A stretch of 64,000 nucleotides of DNA, taken from the NCBI GenBank assembly GCA_028820655.1, contig JAPPIK010000042.1, positions 36,861 to 100,860 of the forward strand, given 5' to 3'. The position numbers and the translations under genes are program-made. This DNA is from Candidatus Poribacteria bacterium. Its GTDB lineage: Bacteria > Poribacteria > WGA-4E > JAJDTR01. The notes under the pieces are model-generated. The model did no database searches, was not told the origin of the DNA, and saw only the letters and a list, made by a program, of their open reading frames with translations. This document shows positions 27,718-36,469 of the stretch, piece by piece. Within the stretch, counting starts at the first letter, position 1. Each line of letters starts with the position of its first letter.

Positions 27718-29151
27718 CTAAGCGACGCCCCTACGTCCAATCGCAGCCAATTCAGACTCTCGCTCACGCTTTGCCATGATTGCGACCGCCGGGAGCAAGC
27801 CGTAGATCAACCAGAATGGGATTGCAATCGCATCTCCATTAAGCAGGTTATTGACGGCGAAGTGGACAAGCAATGAAAGTTCAGCAGAAAGCAACCCGAT
27901 GATAAGCGAGCGATAGAAACCATCGTCAATATGCTTTAGCGCGCGAAACCCATAGCGGAAAAATGCAATGACCAGCCACATCCAAGCAACGAATCCAACA
28001 ATCCCTAGTTCTGCCAGGACTTGCAAGTATTCACTATGTGCACCCAATTGAAACTGTGCAGTATATTCGCCGACCAGAGAAGCATCGGCTTCGTATAGAA
28101 TAGCAAACGCACCGTACCCATTTCCAATAATTGGACTTTCCAGAAACAATAGTAACGCCTGTCCCCACCGCAGAAGTCGCGCTTGGTTTGAGGCAAATTG
28201 AAAGTCAAAGACGGATGAAACCCGCTCTTGCACGATGTTGGAAGCCATCGGAAAGTTAACTATTAACAGGAGTAGGATTGTAACAGCGCCAGCAAACAGC
28301 ACTTTTTTGTGTTGTTCGCCCGTTTTTATTTGCATCAGTAGGAATCCAACCGCGACGATAAGTGATAGCCACACACCTCTTGAAAAACAAACCAATAGTC
28401 CGATCCCGAATATGAATAGCATTATTGTCCAGATCACGCGGTCGTAATTGCTTCGGTCGAAAAGCAATCGACTAAGCACGATTAGAAAGAATACACCGGC
28501 GAATGAACCATAGCTGGCGTGGTTTGTAAATGGTGTCCCCAAGTATGCGCTACGCCATTGCCACTGATCAATTTGATAGATCAATACGCAACTCGTCCAA
28601 ACCACGGCTACCAAAGCCGAGGGGAATGTCGAGATAAACAAGCGATGGAGGCTTTGGCGATTACGAATGAGTTCATACGCCAAAAACCCGGTCATCATGT
28701 ACACCGACGCTCGAAATGCGCCCTTAAGGGTGACAAAGAGATCAGGTGTGTTGATAGTCGGCACAAATGTCACTGCAATGTACACCGTTAGTGGTAAGGC
28801 GATCGGGAACCGCTCTTCCTCCTGCGGTGCGGGGTCTGGACTGATTGCTCGGTTGACAATTTTTTTTAGCCAGAATATGGCTATTAACAACCCCAACAAT
28901 GGCTCTGTCGGCGTTTGGATTTCCACTTGGGAGGGAAGAAAGTAACGAAATGAAAACGGAAGGCAAATTAACAATACATAAAGCACAAGGTCGGGTGCCA
29001 AAAACACCAGCACACTTGATACTGCTAGTGCGCATAATACCGGGATGGGTGTCTCCGAGTAAATGGCCAAAATCATGCCGAACGCGACGCAGCACACACC
29101 GATCAAGGCAATCAACGACAGATGTTTTGAAGCTATCCTAACGAGATTCAT
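27718..29151 (-). CDS. O-antigen ligase/polymerase-like membrane protein
   Basis: 477 residues with about 12 hydrophobic segments. The long periplasmic loop near residues 320-365 contains WGQALLLFLESPIIGNGYGAF and AHSEYLQVLAELG. The loop His-Ser-x-Tyr-Leu and conserved Arg/Gly positions are the WaaL/Wzy family signature. It should join or polymerise lipid-linked glycan repeat units at the periplasmic face. It is separate from the glycan genes at 5-9 kb. The next gene on the same strand (VWA protein) starts 189 bases downstream. Confidence 0.88.
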   Translation of the reverse strand: MNLVRIASKHLSLIALIGVCCVAFGMILAIYSETPIPVLCALAVSSVLVFLAPDLVLYVLLICLPFSFRYFLPSQVEIQTPTEPLLGLLIAIFWLKKIVNRAISPDPAPQEEERFPIALPLTVYIAVTFVPTINTPDLFVTLKGAFRASVYMMTGFLAYELIRNRQSLHRLFISTFPSALVAVVWTSCVLIYQIDQWQWRSAYLGTPFTNHASYGSFAGVFFLIVLSRLLFDRSNYDRVIWTIMLFIFGIGLLVCFSRGVWLSLIVAVGFLLMQIKTGEQHKKVLFAGAVTILLLLIVNFPMASNIVQERVSSVFDFQFASNQARLLRWGQALLLFLESPIIGNGYGAFAILYEADASLVGEYTAQFQLGAHSEYLQVLAELGIVGFVAWMWLVIAFFRYGFRALKHIDDGFYRSLIIGLLSAELSLLVHFAVNNLLNGDAIAIPFWLIYGLLPAVAIMAKRERESELAAIGRRGVA

Positions 29152-29489
29152 AACTCTATCTATGTTTTGGGTTCTTAAAAGTCCGACATGAACTCAATTT
29201 TGGACGGGAAACCACGCGCTAGAATGAAACAATCATTGATTCATTTCGCCGATTCGGTCTCACCCATTCGGACACGTTCCGGGTGGGGGCGCGTTTGATG
29301 TTAGGAAAATCAATGAACACATCTTGAGAGAATCGGTTCATCTTGGGTGATTCAATCGTCCACGGCGGACACGGAATGCCCGGTAAACTTATAAAGAGAA
29401 TGTTGACGCTATACTCCCGTTGTTAAAATCAACGCGCGTCAACATACCAAAACATGAGCTTTTTGGTGTGCACATTTTAAACCCACAGC
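29152..29489. other. Intergenic region, no gene seen
   Basis: About 340 bases between two minus-strand genes. I found no coding sequence. A TTGAC-like element cannot be placed with confidence. Confidence 0.35.
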
Positions 29490-31217
29490 TTAACAAGCGC
29501 TAGGAATCCCTGGTTCGACGTACAAGGTCTTTTCGCGGGAATAGTGTACATATCCGGGGGCGGAACCTTTCGGCTTAACGACATATCGCGCCCATGTATA
29601 ATCAACTGGAACATGACTCGCATGTTTTCCCTTGCTGAAGAAAGCGGCAATCTGCGCGGCTTGTAAAAGCGTCGGCATGGGGATGCCAGGTTTGTTCTCA
29701 GGGTTTCGGATAAGCACATGTGAACCGCGAATCTGCTTGGTGTGGAGCCACATGTCGCGGCCCGATGCGACACGACGAAGCAAGAGATCGTTCTCCTTGC
29801 TATTCCTGCCAACATAAATCTGGAAACCGTCGGGAGACGTGTACTTTTGAAACGTACTGGTTATGGACTGCTGTTTTGACCTCACATTTTTCTTTTCTTT
29901 AATCCAGCCCTTTTTGACGAATTCTTCGTGAATCGCGTTAAGTCTATCTCCTGTTTCTGTCTGCTGTACCTTCAACACATAACTCAGCAATTCCTTCTGT
30001 TCGGCACGACTCTCTGCAATCAGTTGATTGATGACGGCCCGCCCACGTTTCGCCTTGGTATATTTCCGAAAATACCCTTGAGCGTTCTCGGACGGACTGA
30101 GTTTTGGATCGAGTAGTATTTCAACTTTGTCGAATTCAGGTGCATAATAATTCCGTGCTTCAATAGAGGTTGTACCTCGCTGAATTAAGTGTAGATTTCC
30201 CGTAAGTAACTCTCCCTTGATACGGTAGTCTTCAGCTTGTTCGGCATTGGCTAAATCTCGATTCAAGCGTGCCATTCGTCGGTTGGTGGCGTCCTGAAGC
30301 TTCTCTAATACTTGGCAAAGTGTGCGCCGTTTTTGTTGAACAGCCTCTTTGGTAACGACCATCTCGTAAAAGGAATTCAGCGCCTCACTCATTGAGTTGA
30401 ACATAAGGTGGTTCATGCCGCGGAATTGGTTGAGAGGAAATGGAGAAACGGCGACGGGGTCATCGCCTTCATTCGGGTTTACCAGCACGATTGGATTGCC
30501 ATAAGGTGGATTGAAATGCGGTTTAATCTCTCCGTATGATGCCCATAACTTTCCTGCACAATTTGGTTTGTCTGCGCGGAAGAGAAGTTCTTTGGCAAGT
30601 GTTGGACTAAATCCGTCAATCCGATCAAACAAACATCGCCAATCTACCTTTGAGCCGTTTTCAGCCAAAGTAAGAAACGTTTGATAGTCCAGATTTAACG
30701 GGTCTAGTTTTACCGGCCTCCTGGGCGGAGTATAGGTAACTCCAGGAAGGATTTCGCGGTGACGACTCAGAGTTTCATCGATATGTTTCATGCTTTGCAG
30801 GATCTTTCCTGTAGACTCATCGACAAGAATGATATTGCTGTGCTTTCCCATGAACTCTCCAATGAGAACTCGGGATTGGGATTCAACTAGCGCGTCTAAT
30901 TGCGGTTGAATGGTGATTCTCAACACGCGGTCCCAACCGAGCTGTTCAATTCCAGAGATTACACCGCGGCCAATGTGGGTCATTAAGAAATCCGCAAAAT
31001 ACGACCGCTGTTGTTCCGAGACAGGGGGTTCAATTAGATGAGTCCGTGCATGGCGTGCATGGGCCGACATAATTAGAAATTGAGTTCTACCATCTCTGGT
31101 GATCTTGAGCGCAATGGAGGTTGCATCTAGCTGCGCAACATGACGAATGCTACCGTGCAGCAGCTTTTCTTGTAAGTCGTGAACCACATGACGCAGAGCC
31201 AAGCTATCAAATGACAA
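29490..31217 (-). CDS. NFACT family protein (RqcH/FbpA-type)
   Basis: 575 residues, start TTG at 31217 after GAGGTAATCCA. The N-terminal NFACT-N domain begins DSLALRHVVHDLQEKLLHGSI and contains the GWDRVLRI segment whose Asp-Arg pair is important in RqcH. A coiled-coil middle (about 280-420) is rich in K, E, R and Q. The NFACT-R domain (about 465-560) has YVGRNSKENDLLLRRVASGRDMWLH and GSHVLIRNPENKPG. RqcH binds obstructed 50S subunits and directs alanine tailing of stalled peptides; older annotation calls this a fibronectin-binding protein. All main motifs are present. Confidence 0.9.
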   Translation of the reverse strand: MSFDSLALRHVVHDLQEKLLHGSIRHVAQLDATSIALKITRDGRTQFLIMSAHARHARTHLIEPPVSEQQRSYFADFLMTHIGRGVISGIEQLGWDRVLRITIQPQLDALVESQSRVLIGEFMGKHSNIILVDESTGKILQSMKHIDETLSRHREILPGVTYTPPRRPVKLDPLNLDYQTFLTLAENGSKVDWRCLFDRIDGFSPTLAKELLFRADKPNCAGKLWASYGEIKPHFNPPYGNPIVLVNPNEGDDPVAVSPFPLNQFRGMNHLMFNSMSEALNSFYEMVVTKEAVQQKRRTLCQVLEKLQDATNRRMARLNRDLANAEQAEDYRIKGELLTGNLHLIQRGTTSIEARNYYAPEFDKVEILLDPKLSPSENAQGYFRKYTKAKRGRAVINQLIAESRAEQKELLSYVLKVQQTETGDRLNAIHEEFVKKGWIKEKKNVRSKQQSITSTFQKYTSPDGFQIYVGRNSKENDLLLRRVASGRDMWLHTKQIRGSHVLIRNPENKPGIPMPTLLQAAQIAAFFSKGKHASHVPVDYTWARYVVKPKGSAPGYVHYSREKTLYVEPGIPSAC

Positions 31218-31577
31218 TGGATTACCTCATGAAAACGAAAATGAAAAATGAAACATGAAGTGTCAGAATCTCCTAACGTTATAGTATACACTTTCGATGA
31301 CTATCTGTTCAACGTGATTGGATTAAACTTGACAATCTCGGTCTTTTCGGTTATATAATGATAACAGTTAAAGGGATGTAAGCACTTTACTTCTGCAAAT
31401 GGATGTCGGACACATCTCGGAGGACGGAGATTGGCGCATGTTTTGGATTGTCCTAGATAGGAACGCACCAATTAATTTGAGATTTGGACGGTTCAACAGG
31501 GTCGCACATCGTTTTGACAGCATAGAATTACACTTCTTTGCGAATTCCTCGTTTCAAAGACTCACAAGGAGTCACTT
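31218..31577. other. Divergent intergenic region with a strong promoter
   Basis: Lies between the minus-strand NFACT gene and the plus-strand oxygenase. It carries the TTGACA promoter listed separately. An open frame at 31399-31584 has no homologous look or SD. Confidence 0.5.
31329..31359 (+). promoter_or_regulatory. Strong sigma-70-type promoter
   Basis: TTGACA at 31329-31334 with TATATA after 17 bases and an overlapping perfect TATAAT after 19. It points toward the phytanoyl-CoA-dioxygenase-like gene, leaving an untranslated leader of over 200 bases. Confidence 0.6.
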
Positions 31578-32441
31578 ATGTTAACGCAGGAGCAAGTTGA
31601 TTTCTACTACAGCAATGGCTATATCGGCATTGAAGATGTGCTTACTGCCGATGAGGTCGCCGACCTACGGCGGGTAACCGATGAGTTTGTTGAGAAGTCT
31701 CGAACCTTAACCGAACATACCGACGTTTTCGACCTTGAGCCGAGTCATTCTGCGACGGATCCTCGCGTGCGCCGTATCAAAAACCCCTATTTGGAGCATC
31801 TCGTTTACGACAGAGCGCTGCGGCATGAGAAAATCCTCGGCGTTGTATCGCAGTTAATAGGAGACGGTCTCCGCACCAACGGTCAGAAACTCAATATGAA
31901 GTATGCGGAATACGGAAGTCCGGTAGAGTGGCATCAGGATTGGGCATTCTATCCGCATACTAACGATGATTTGTTGGCGGTGGGTGTATCATTCGATGAC
32001 ATGACGGAGGAGAATGGTGCACTGATGGTCATTCCGGGATCGCATCGAGGACCGACCTACGATCACCATCAGCATGGCGAATTTGTCGGCGCCATCACTG
32101 ATCCAAACTTTAGTCCGGTGAGTGCAGTGCCTGTAGAGGTCAAAGCCGGTGGGATTTCAATCCATCATGTGCGGACGGTACATGGTTCCGCGTTAAACAC
32201 CTCTAGCAGACCGCGTCGACTGCTGCTTGCCCAGTATTGTGCTATTGATGCATGGCCTCTTGCAGGAATTCCCGACTGGGATACATTTAACTCGTTTATT
32301 CTGCGCGGCGAACCGACGAACCAAGCCCGTGTCGAATCAGCACCGGTTCGAATGCCCCTGCCACACGGCGACCGCAAGGGTTCCATATATGAGGTCCAGA
32401 GCTTGCTGGACAATCCCGTCTTTGCAAAGAAAGCTAGCTGA
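31578..32441 (+). CDS. Phytanoyl-CoA dioxygenase (PhyH)-like Fe(II)/2-oxoglutarate oxygenase
   Basis: 287 residues, ATG after AAGGAG. The iron facial triad is visible as WHQDWAFYP (His-x-Asp, about 116-118) and the distal His in ISIHHVRTVHGSALN (about 196), with a C-terminal Arg in SSRPRRLLLAQY for 2-oxoglutarate. NGALMVIPGSHRGP is the usual strand. It should hydroxylate a small substrate in the cytoplasm; the substrate is not readable. It is followed by, and convergent with, the minus-strand ThDP/isomerase/transketolase cluster. Confidence 0.9.
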   Translation: MLTQEQVDFYYSNGYIGIEDVLTADEVADLRRVTDEFVEKSRTLTEHTDVFDLEPSHSATDPRVRRIKNPYLEHLVYDRALRHEKILGVVSQLIGDGLRTNGQKLNMKYAEYGSPVEWHQDWAFYPHTNDDLLAVGVSFDDMTEENGALMVIPGSHRGPTYDHHQHGEFVGAITDPNFSPVSAVPVEVKAGGISIHHVRTVHGSALNTSSRPRRLLLAQYCAIDAWPLAGIPDWDTFNSFILRGEPTNQARVESAPVRMPLPHGDRKGSIYEVQSLLDNPVFAKKAS

Positions 32442-32662
32442 CCTGATTTGAATCCACTGTTTAGTGATCGAATCACCAGACAGTACACAAGCATCAGACT
32501 TTCCCAAAAAGTCTGACTTGTCGACACTCCATTTCTGACATCGATCTTGGCGAAACAAACTACATGCTTGTCATGGTTGGTGTTTAACCTGCCTTCGTCG
32601 TTGTCCGACCCCAGTTTTACCCTGACAGCAGACCTCGATTTTCGCCAGCACTGCGTGAACGC

Positions 32663-34297
32663 CTAATACCGTGAAATTGCGGTTTCTTTGCAGGTAATGA
32701 ACTCCAATAAGGCCGGTTTGCCTTCATGGGTTTGCTCAATGCCCCGTTTAATGGCGGGAATGATTTCATCCGGCGTTTCAATCCGTTCCCCGTATCCACC
32801 GAAAGCCTTTGCCATGTCGGCGTAGTTGCCCGAGATGTCGGTGCTACGAAATTTCTCCGTTGAAAGTGCCATGGGGCTTAATTCTATAGCCATGCAGAAA
32901 TTGTTGAAGAGTATGGAAAGAATGGGGATTTCCGCTCTAGCTGCAGTCTCAAAATCCATACCCGTAAAGCCGATAGCTGCATCGCCCCAGACATTGATAC
33001 ATAATTTTTCTGGCTGCGCCAGTTTTGCTCCCATTGCCAATCCAAGCCCATAGCCCAATTGTGTGGTTTTCCCCCAACCGATGTAAGTTAAGGGTGCGGT
33101 GGATTGCCAGAAAGGCGAGAGTTGGTCGCGCGGGCTGCCTGCGTCGTGGGTGATGATTGTATTCGCTACATCCACAGTATGCAGCAGGTCCCAAATTACG
33201 CGGTAAGGACAGAGCGGAGTTTCATCAGATTCTAATTTCGGCTTCCAGACAGCCAACCATTCCGATTTAATATCGCTGATTTCTTGAGCCACTCGACTAC
33301 TACGCCCCCGGCGGTTGTTTCCCAGCCGATCACCGATTTCGTCGATAAGCGCTCTCAACGTCAGGCGCGCGTCGCCAACCAAAGCGTAGTCCGCCTCAAC
33401 GTCTTTGTTGATGTCCAATTCATCTAGGGTAGCGTGAATGATAGTCTTGCCTTTTGGAATTGCTACACCGAACCCGGTGTCGGTAAAGCTACACCCTATT
33501 CCGAATATGATATCAGAGGCATGCAAAAAATCGTGTACCATCTTTGGAATGGCAAGACCACCTGAACCGAGAGCCAAGGGATGGTTCTCCGGAAACGCAC
33601 TCTTGCCTTGCAGGCTAGTGGTAACAGGTGCTTCCAATATCTCTGCCAGTTCCTTTAACTCCTCCCACCCCTTCGAGTAGTGAACACCTTGTCCCGCATA
33701 AATGACCGGTCGCTCGGCTTCAATCAGGATTTTGGCAATCCTTGGAATTTCATTCGGATCGGGCGCACGACGAAGTTTCGGAACAGGTCGGTAATCCAGT
33801 ACACCGGGCAGTTCCTCACTGAAGATATCTCGGGGTATCTCTACTAGAGTCGGGCGCGGACGACCGTTTTTCGCCTGAGTGAACGCACGTCTAAGCGCCG
33901 CCGGAACGGCAGCCGGCACCGTGACCTGTTCGCAGGATTTGGTGACATTGCGGTAATTTATCAACGAACTAAAATTAGGATCAATGTTCGTTTTGTCTCG
34001 GCTATATCCCGCCGGCAACACCACGATAGGTGCGGAGTCTCCATAGGCTTGGGCGACTCCGCCGAATGCATTTTCCGAGCCGGGGCCATGCTGCATACAA
34101 AACACGCCAATCTTCTCTCCAGAATTCATCCGACTAAATGCGTCTGCCATGTGAAGGCCGATTCTTTCCTGTCGGACTACGATGGGTCGAATTCCCGCCT
34201 TGGCTGCGCCTTCGGTGATAGGATTGACCGGGTAAGTAAATAAATACTCTGTGCCTTCGGCCTTCAGGATTTCGCCGATAGCATCGGAAACAATCAT
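32663..34297 (-). CDS. Thiamine diphosphate-dependent enzyme, acetolactate synthase-like
   Basis: 544 residues, ATG after AAGGAG. The N-terminal PYR domain has the activating glutamate in VVRQERIGLHMADAFSR. The middle domain (about 190-320) has the YAGQGVHYSKGWEELKELAE segment. The C-terminal PP domain has the ThDP/Mg motif INVWGDAAIGFTG ending in ILFNN, with GDA in place of the usual GDG. Length and layout fit acetolactate synthase, benzoylformate decarboxylase or sulfoacetaldehyde acetyltransferase relatives. It is one of two such paralogues in this cluster, the other at 36.5-38.2 kb. Confidence 0.88.
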   Translation of the reverse strand: MIVSDAIGEILKAEGTEYLFTYPVNPITEGAAKAGIRPIVVRQERIGLHMADAFSRMNSGEKIGVFCMQHGPGSENAFGGVAQAYGDSAPIVVLPAGYSRDKTNIDPNFSSLINYRNVTKSCEQVTVPAAVPAALRRAFTQAKNGRPRPTLVEIPRDIFSEELPGVLDYRPVPKLRRAPDPNEIPRIAKILIEAERPVIYAGQGVHYSKGWEELKELAEILEAPVTTSLQGKSAFPENHPLALGSGGLAIPKMVHDFLHASDIIFGIGCSFTDTGFGVAIPKGKTIIHATLDELDINKDVEADYALVGDARLTLRALIDEIGDRLGNNRRGRSSRVAQEISDIKSEWLAVWKPKLESDETPLCPYRVIWDLLHTVDVANTIITHDAGSPRDQLSPFWQSTAPLTYIGWGKTTQLGYGLGLAMGAKLAQPEKLCINVWGDAAIGFTGMDFETAARAEIPILSILFNNFCMAIELSPMALSTEKFRSTDISGNYADMAKAFGGYGERIETPDEIIPAIKRGIEQTHEGKPALLEFITCKETAISRY

Positions 34298-34653
34298 CGG
34301 AATTCTCCTTGCAAATTATAATGTCTCCCGGTTTAAAATGTTGGAATTCGTATAGAACCCATACGTGACAATTTTAGCTAATAACGATCTGACCAAAAGA
34401 TGTCGGTTCAGGGATTATTTGTGTGGTGTGCCAGCCGGCAAAAGGAATTCATGCGAGTGACCATCAGAGAATCTAGGCCGGGTCGAATTCTGTCACTGTC
34501 GAGGGATTTCGTCCTAGAATTGGCGTGTCATTTACGCAATCGTCTTTCATCGGTCCTCAACTCGACAAGTGTGGGAGAGGTAGGAACGGAGTATTATCGG
34601 CATTCCATAGTTGTGCATTCCGCGCCATCACCCCGAACTTGCTCATAGCTGTC
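34298..34653. other. Intergenic region, no gene seen
   Basis: About 355 bases separate two minus-strand cluster genes. The plus-strand open frame across it (34400-34648) lacks an SD and protein-like composition. Confidence 0.4.
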
Positions 34654-35694
34654 CTATTGTCCGAGGAGGTGGTTAAGTAGGTAGAGGTCTAACTCCTCGT
34701 AGTCGCGTGCATCAATTAACTCACGCTCGACGGCGCGGTCAAGTGTACGTACTTTTTCAAGCAGGCGGAGGAAGGTCTTGCGACTGTTGAGGAGGTGTTT
34801 GGTTGAAATTGCACGAGGTTGTGTTCGCATGACTTTCACGTCCAAACCTACAAACTCCCCATTCTTGCCGTAACCGTGTTCTTCCAAGATGCGCACCTGA
34901 TTGAAAGCGCGCCGAAGATCCACTGATCCGAACGCTTTATCCTCATCGAATTTCAAACCGTTTTGATCGTTGAGGTGCACACTCCAGAGTTTTTTGTGAT
35001 GCAGGGCATATCCCATTTCATCCGAAGGATCGAGTCCTGCAAGAATGGCATGTGCGCTTTCGATCAGACCGCCGACGCGATCCGGGTCATTGCTAATGTA
35101 GGCAAGTCCCAGGGCATGTCCGATTGTCGGGATGTAAGCCTGATCCATTGGTTCATTCGGTTTGGGTTCAACCAATACACGGATTTGCGGATCGTAGTCA
35201 AGCATAGTGTTGATAGCGTCAATGATTCTGCCGACAGCACCTGCCGAATCTTTTGCCTCTCGGAGATAGGTGCCTTCGCGGGCGAGCCAGAGAACAATGT
35301 TGCGACACCCAATTTCGTTGGCAATGTCTACGCAGCGCTTGGATCTTTCAAGGGCATAGGCGCGATCGGAGGGCAAATTGGAGGTGTAGCCGCCATCAAT
35401 GGTTTGCGGTGCAAACCACAAACGTGGCGCCACAATCTCGGGTGTCAAGCCCTGACTCTCGATGAGTCGCTTAACTTTTCTGGTTTGCTGCATGAGTTGA
35501 TCATGCGTCTTGTCATCAATGTCGGGAACGATGTCATCGTCGTGAAACTGAATTCCAGCGAAACCGAGATCACGGTAAAATCCAACTTTCTCATCAAATG
35601 AGTACGAATCACGGACAGGGGGACCGAATGGATCTTCCCCTTCGTGGATGTTCCAGGGACCAAATGAAAAAAGATATTCGTTCTGTTCCGGCAT
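34654..35694 (-). CDS. Xylose isomerase family TIM-barrel enzyme
   Basis: 346 residues from ATG 35694, which follows GGGAGG by five bases. The pattern matches class I xylose isomerases: FHDDDIVP (catalytic His51, Asp54), RLWFAPQTIDGGYTSN, NIVLWLAREGTYL, VLVEPKPNEP (metal ligand Glu176), GLIESAHAIL (Glu212, His215), LKFDEDKAFG (Asp250, Asp252) and GLDVKV (Asp285). The strand that normally supplies an Asp ligand (HIDLN in typical enzymes) reads SVHLN, so His240 replaces it. Expected reaction: aldose-ketose isomerisation of a pentose or related sugar with two divalent metals. The shorter C-terminus lacks part of the usual tetramerisation arm. Confidence 0.85.
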   Translation of the reverse strand: MPEQNEYLFSFGPWNIHEGEDPFGPPVRDSYSFDEKVGFYRDLGFAGIQFHDDDIVPDIDDKTHDQLMQQTRKVKRLIESQGLTPEIVAPRLWFAPQTIDGGYTSNLPSDRAYALERSKRCVDIANEIGCRNIVLWLAREGTYLREAKDSAGAVGRIIDAINTMLDYDPQIRVLVEPKPNEPMDQAYIPTIGHALGLAYISNDPDRVGGLIESAHAILAGLDPSDEMGYALHHKKLWSVHLNDQNGLKFDEDKAFGSVDLRRAFNQVRILEEHGYGKNGEFVGLDVKVMRTQPRAISTKHLLNSRKTFLRLLEKVRTLDRAVERELIDARDYEELDLYLLNHLLGQ

Positions 35695-35753
35695 ATAACC
35701 TCCCAAATGTTTTAATGAATCAAGCCATATTCTTTTACAGATACCAGTGTGGC

Positions 35754-36401
35754 TTAAAGCGTAGCTCCGAAAAGTTTAGAAACGGTTTTTCCGATCGCCA
35801 TTCCAAGCACTCGATGTTGATCTTCATCCAAATGTACTCCATCAATCTGGCTAGTCGTCGTCACCGACCCGGCATCAAAGAAGTGACAGCCGAGTTCTTC
35901 CGTGATTTTATAGTATTCGGTAGCGAGCCCTTTGCACTTGACATCGGCGCCGGCGAACTTTGGAGCCATAGTGCCCTTCGGTTCTTGGATTTCGGGTGGG
36001 GCGATCACCAGTATCTGGGGGACTGGCATTCCAGGTTCTAAAGGAGCGCCCCTAATCTCGGAAATCAATGCCCTAATTCCTTGCGCCGAATGCCAAGCAG
36101 TGTACGTATGCACGGATTGGAGGTCGTTCGTGCCAAGCATTAGAATGGCGAGATCGAGGGGAGAATGAATTTCAATTCGCTGCGCTAATCCTTTTAATCC
36201 ATTTCTTCCAGGTTTGAACGGATCGTCCCACACCGTTCTACGTCCGTTGAGGCAGTCCTCGATCACCCGCACCGGGATACCGTTTCTGATCAGCGCGCTT
36301 TCCAAGACACCGGGCCAGCGTGCTTCAAATTCCAACCGATTTCTGGTATTTGGAATTATCCCCCAAGTAAGCGAGTCGGAATACACAAGAATCTGCTTCA
36401 T
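35754..36401 (-). CDS. SGNH/GDSL hydrolase
   Basis: 215 residues, ATG after AGGAATC. Block I is VYSDSLTWGI, with the nucleophile Ser in S-D-S-L rather than G-D-S-L. Block III is LMLGTNDLQ. Block V carries the Asp/His pair in IDGVHLDEDQH. The arrangement matches cytoplasmic arylesterase/acyl-esterase relatives, and no signal peptide is present. It may deacylate a sugar handled by neighbouring enzymes; this is inference from context. Confidence 0.9.
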   Translation of the reverse strand: MKQILVYSDSLTWGIIPNTRNRLEFEARWPGVLESALIRNGIPVRVIEDCLNGRRTVWDDPFKPGRNGLKGLAQRIEIHSPLDLAILMLGTNDLQSVHTYTAWHSAQGIRALISEIRGAPLEPGMPVPQILVIAPPEIQEPKGTMAPKFAGADVKCKGLATEYYKITEELGCHFFDAGSVTTTSQIDGVHLDEDQHRVLGMAIGKTVSKLFGATL

Positions 36402-36469
36402 AGAATGATTCCTGGTTCATGGCGAGCAAATTCAGGGGCACTAAGGTTGCTGCATGAGTTTGGGCTGTG

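Noticed and set aside
34963..35601. A 212-codon plus-strand frame
   Set aside because: Antisense to the xylose-isomerase-like gene, which has all main motifs.
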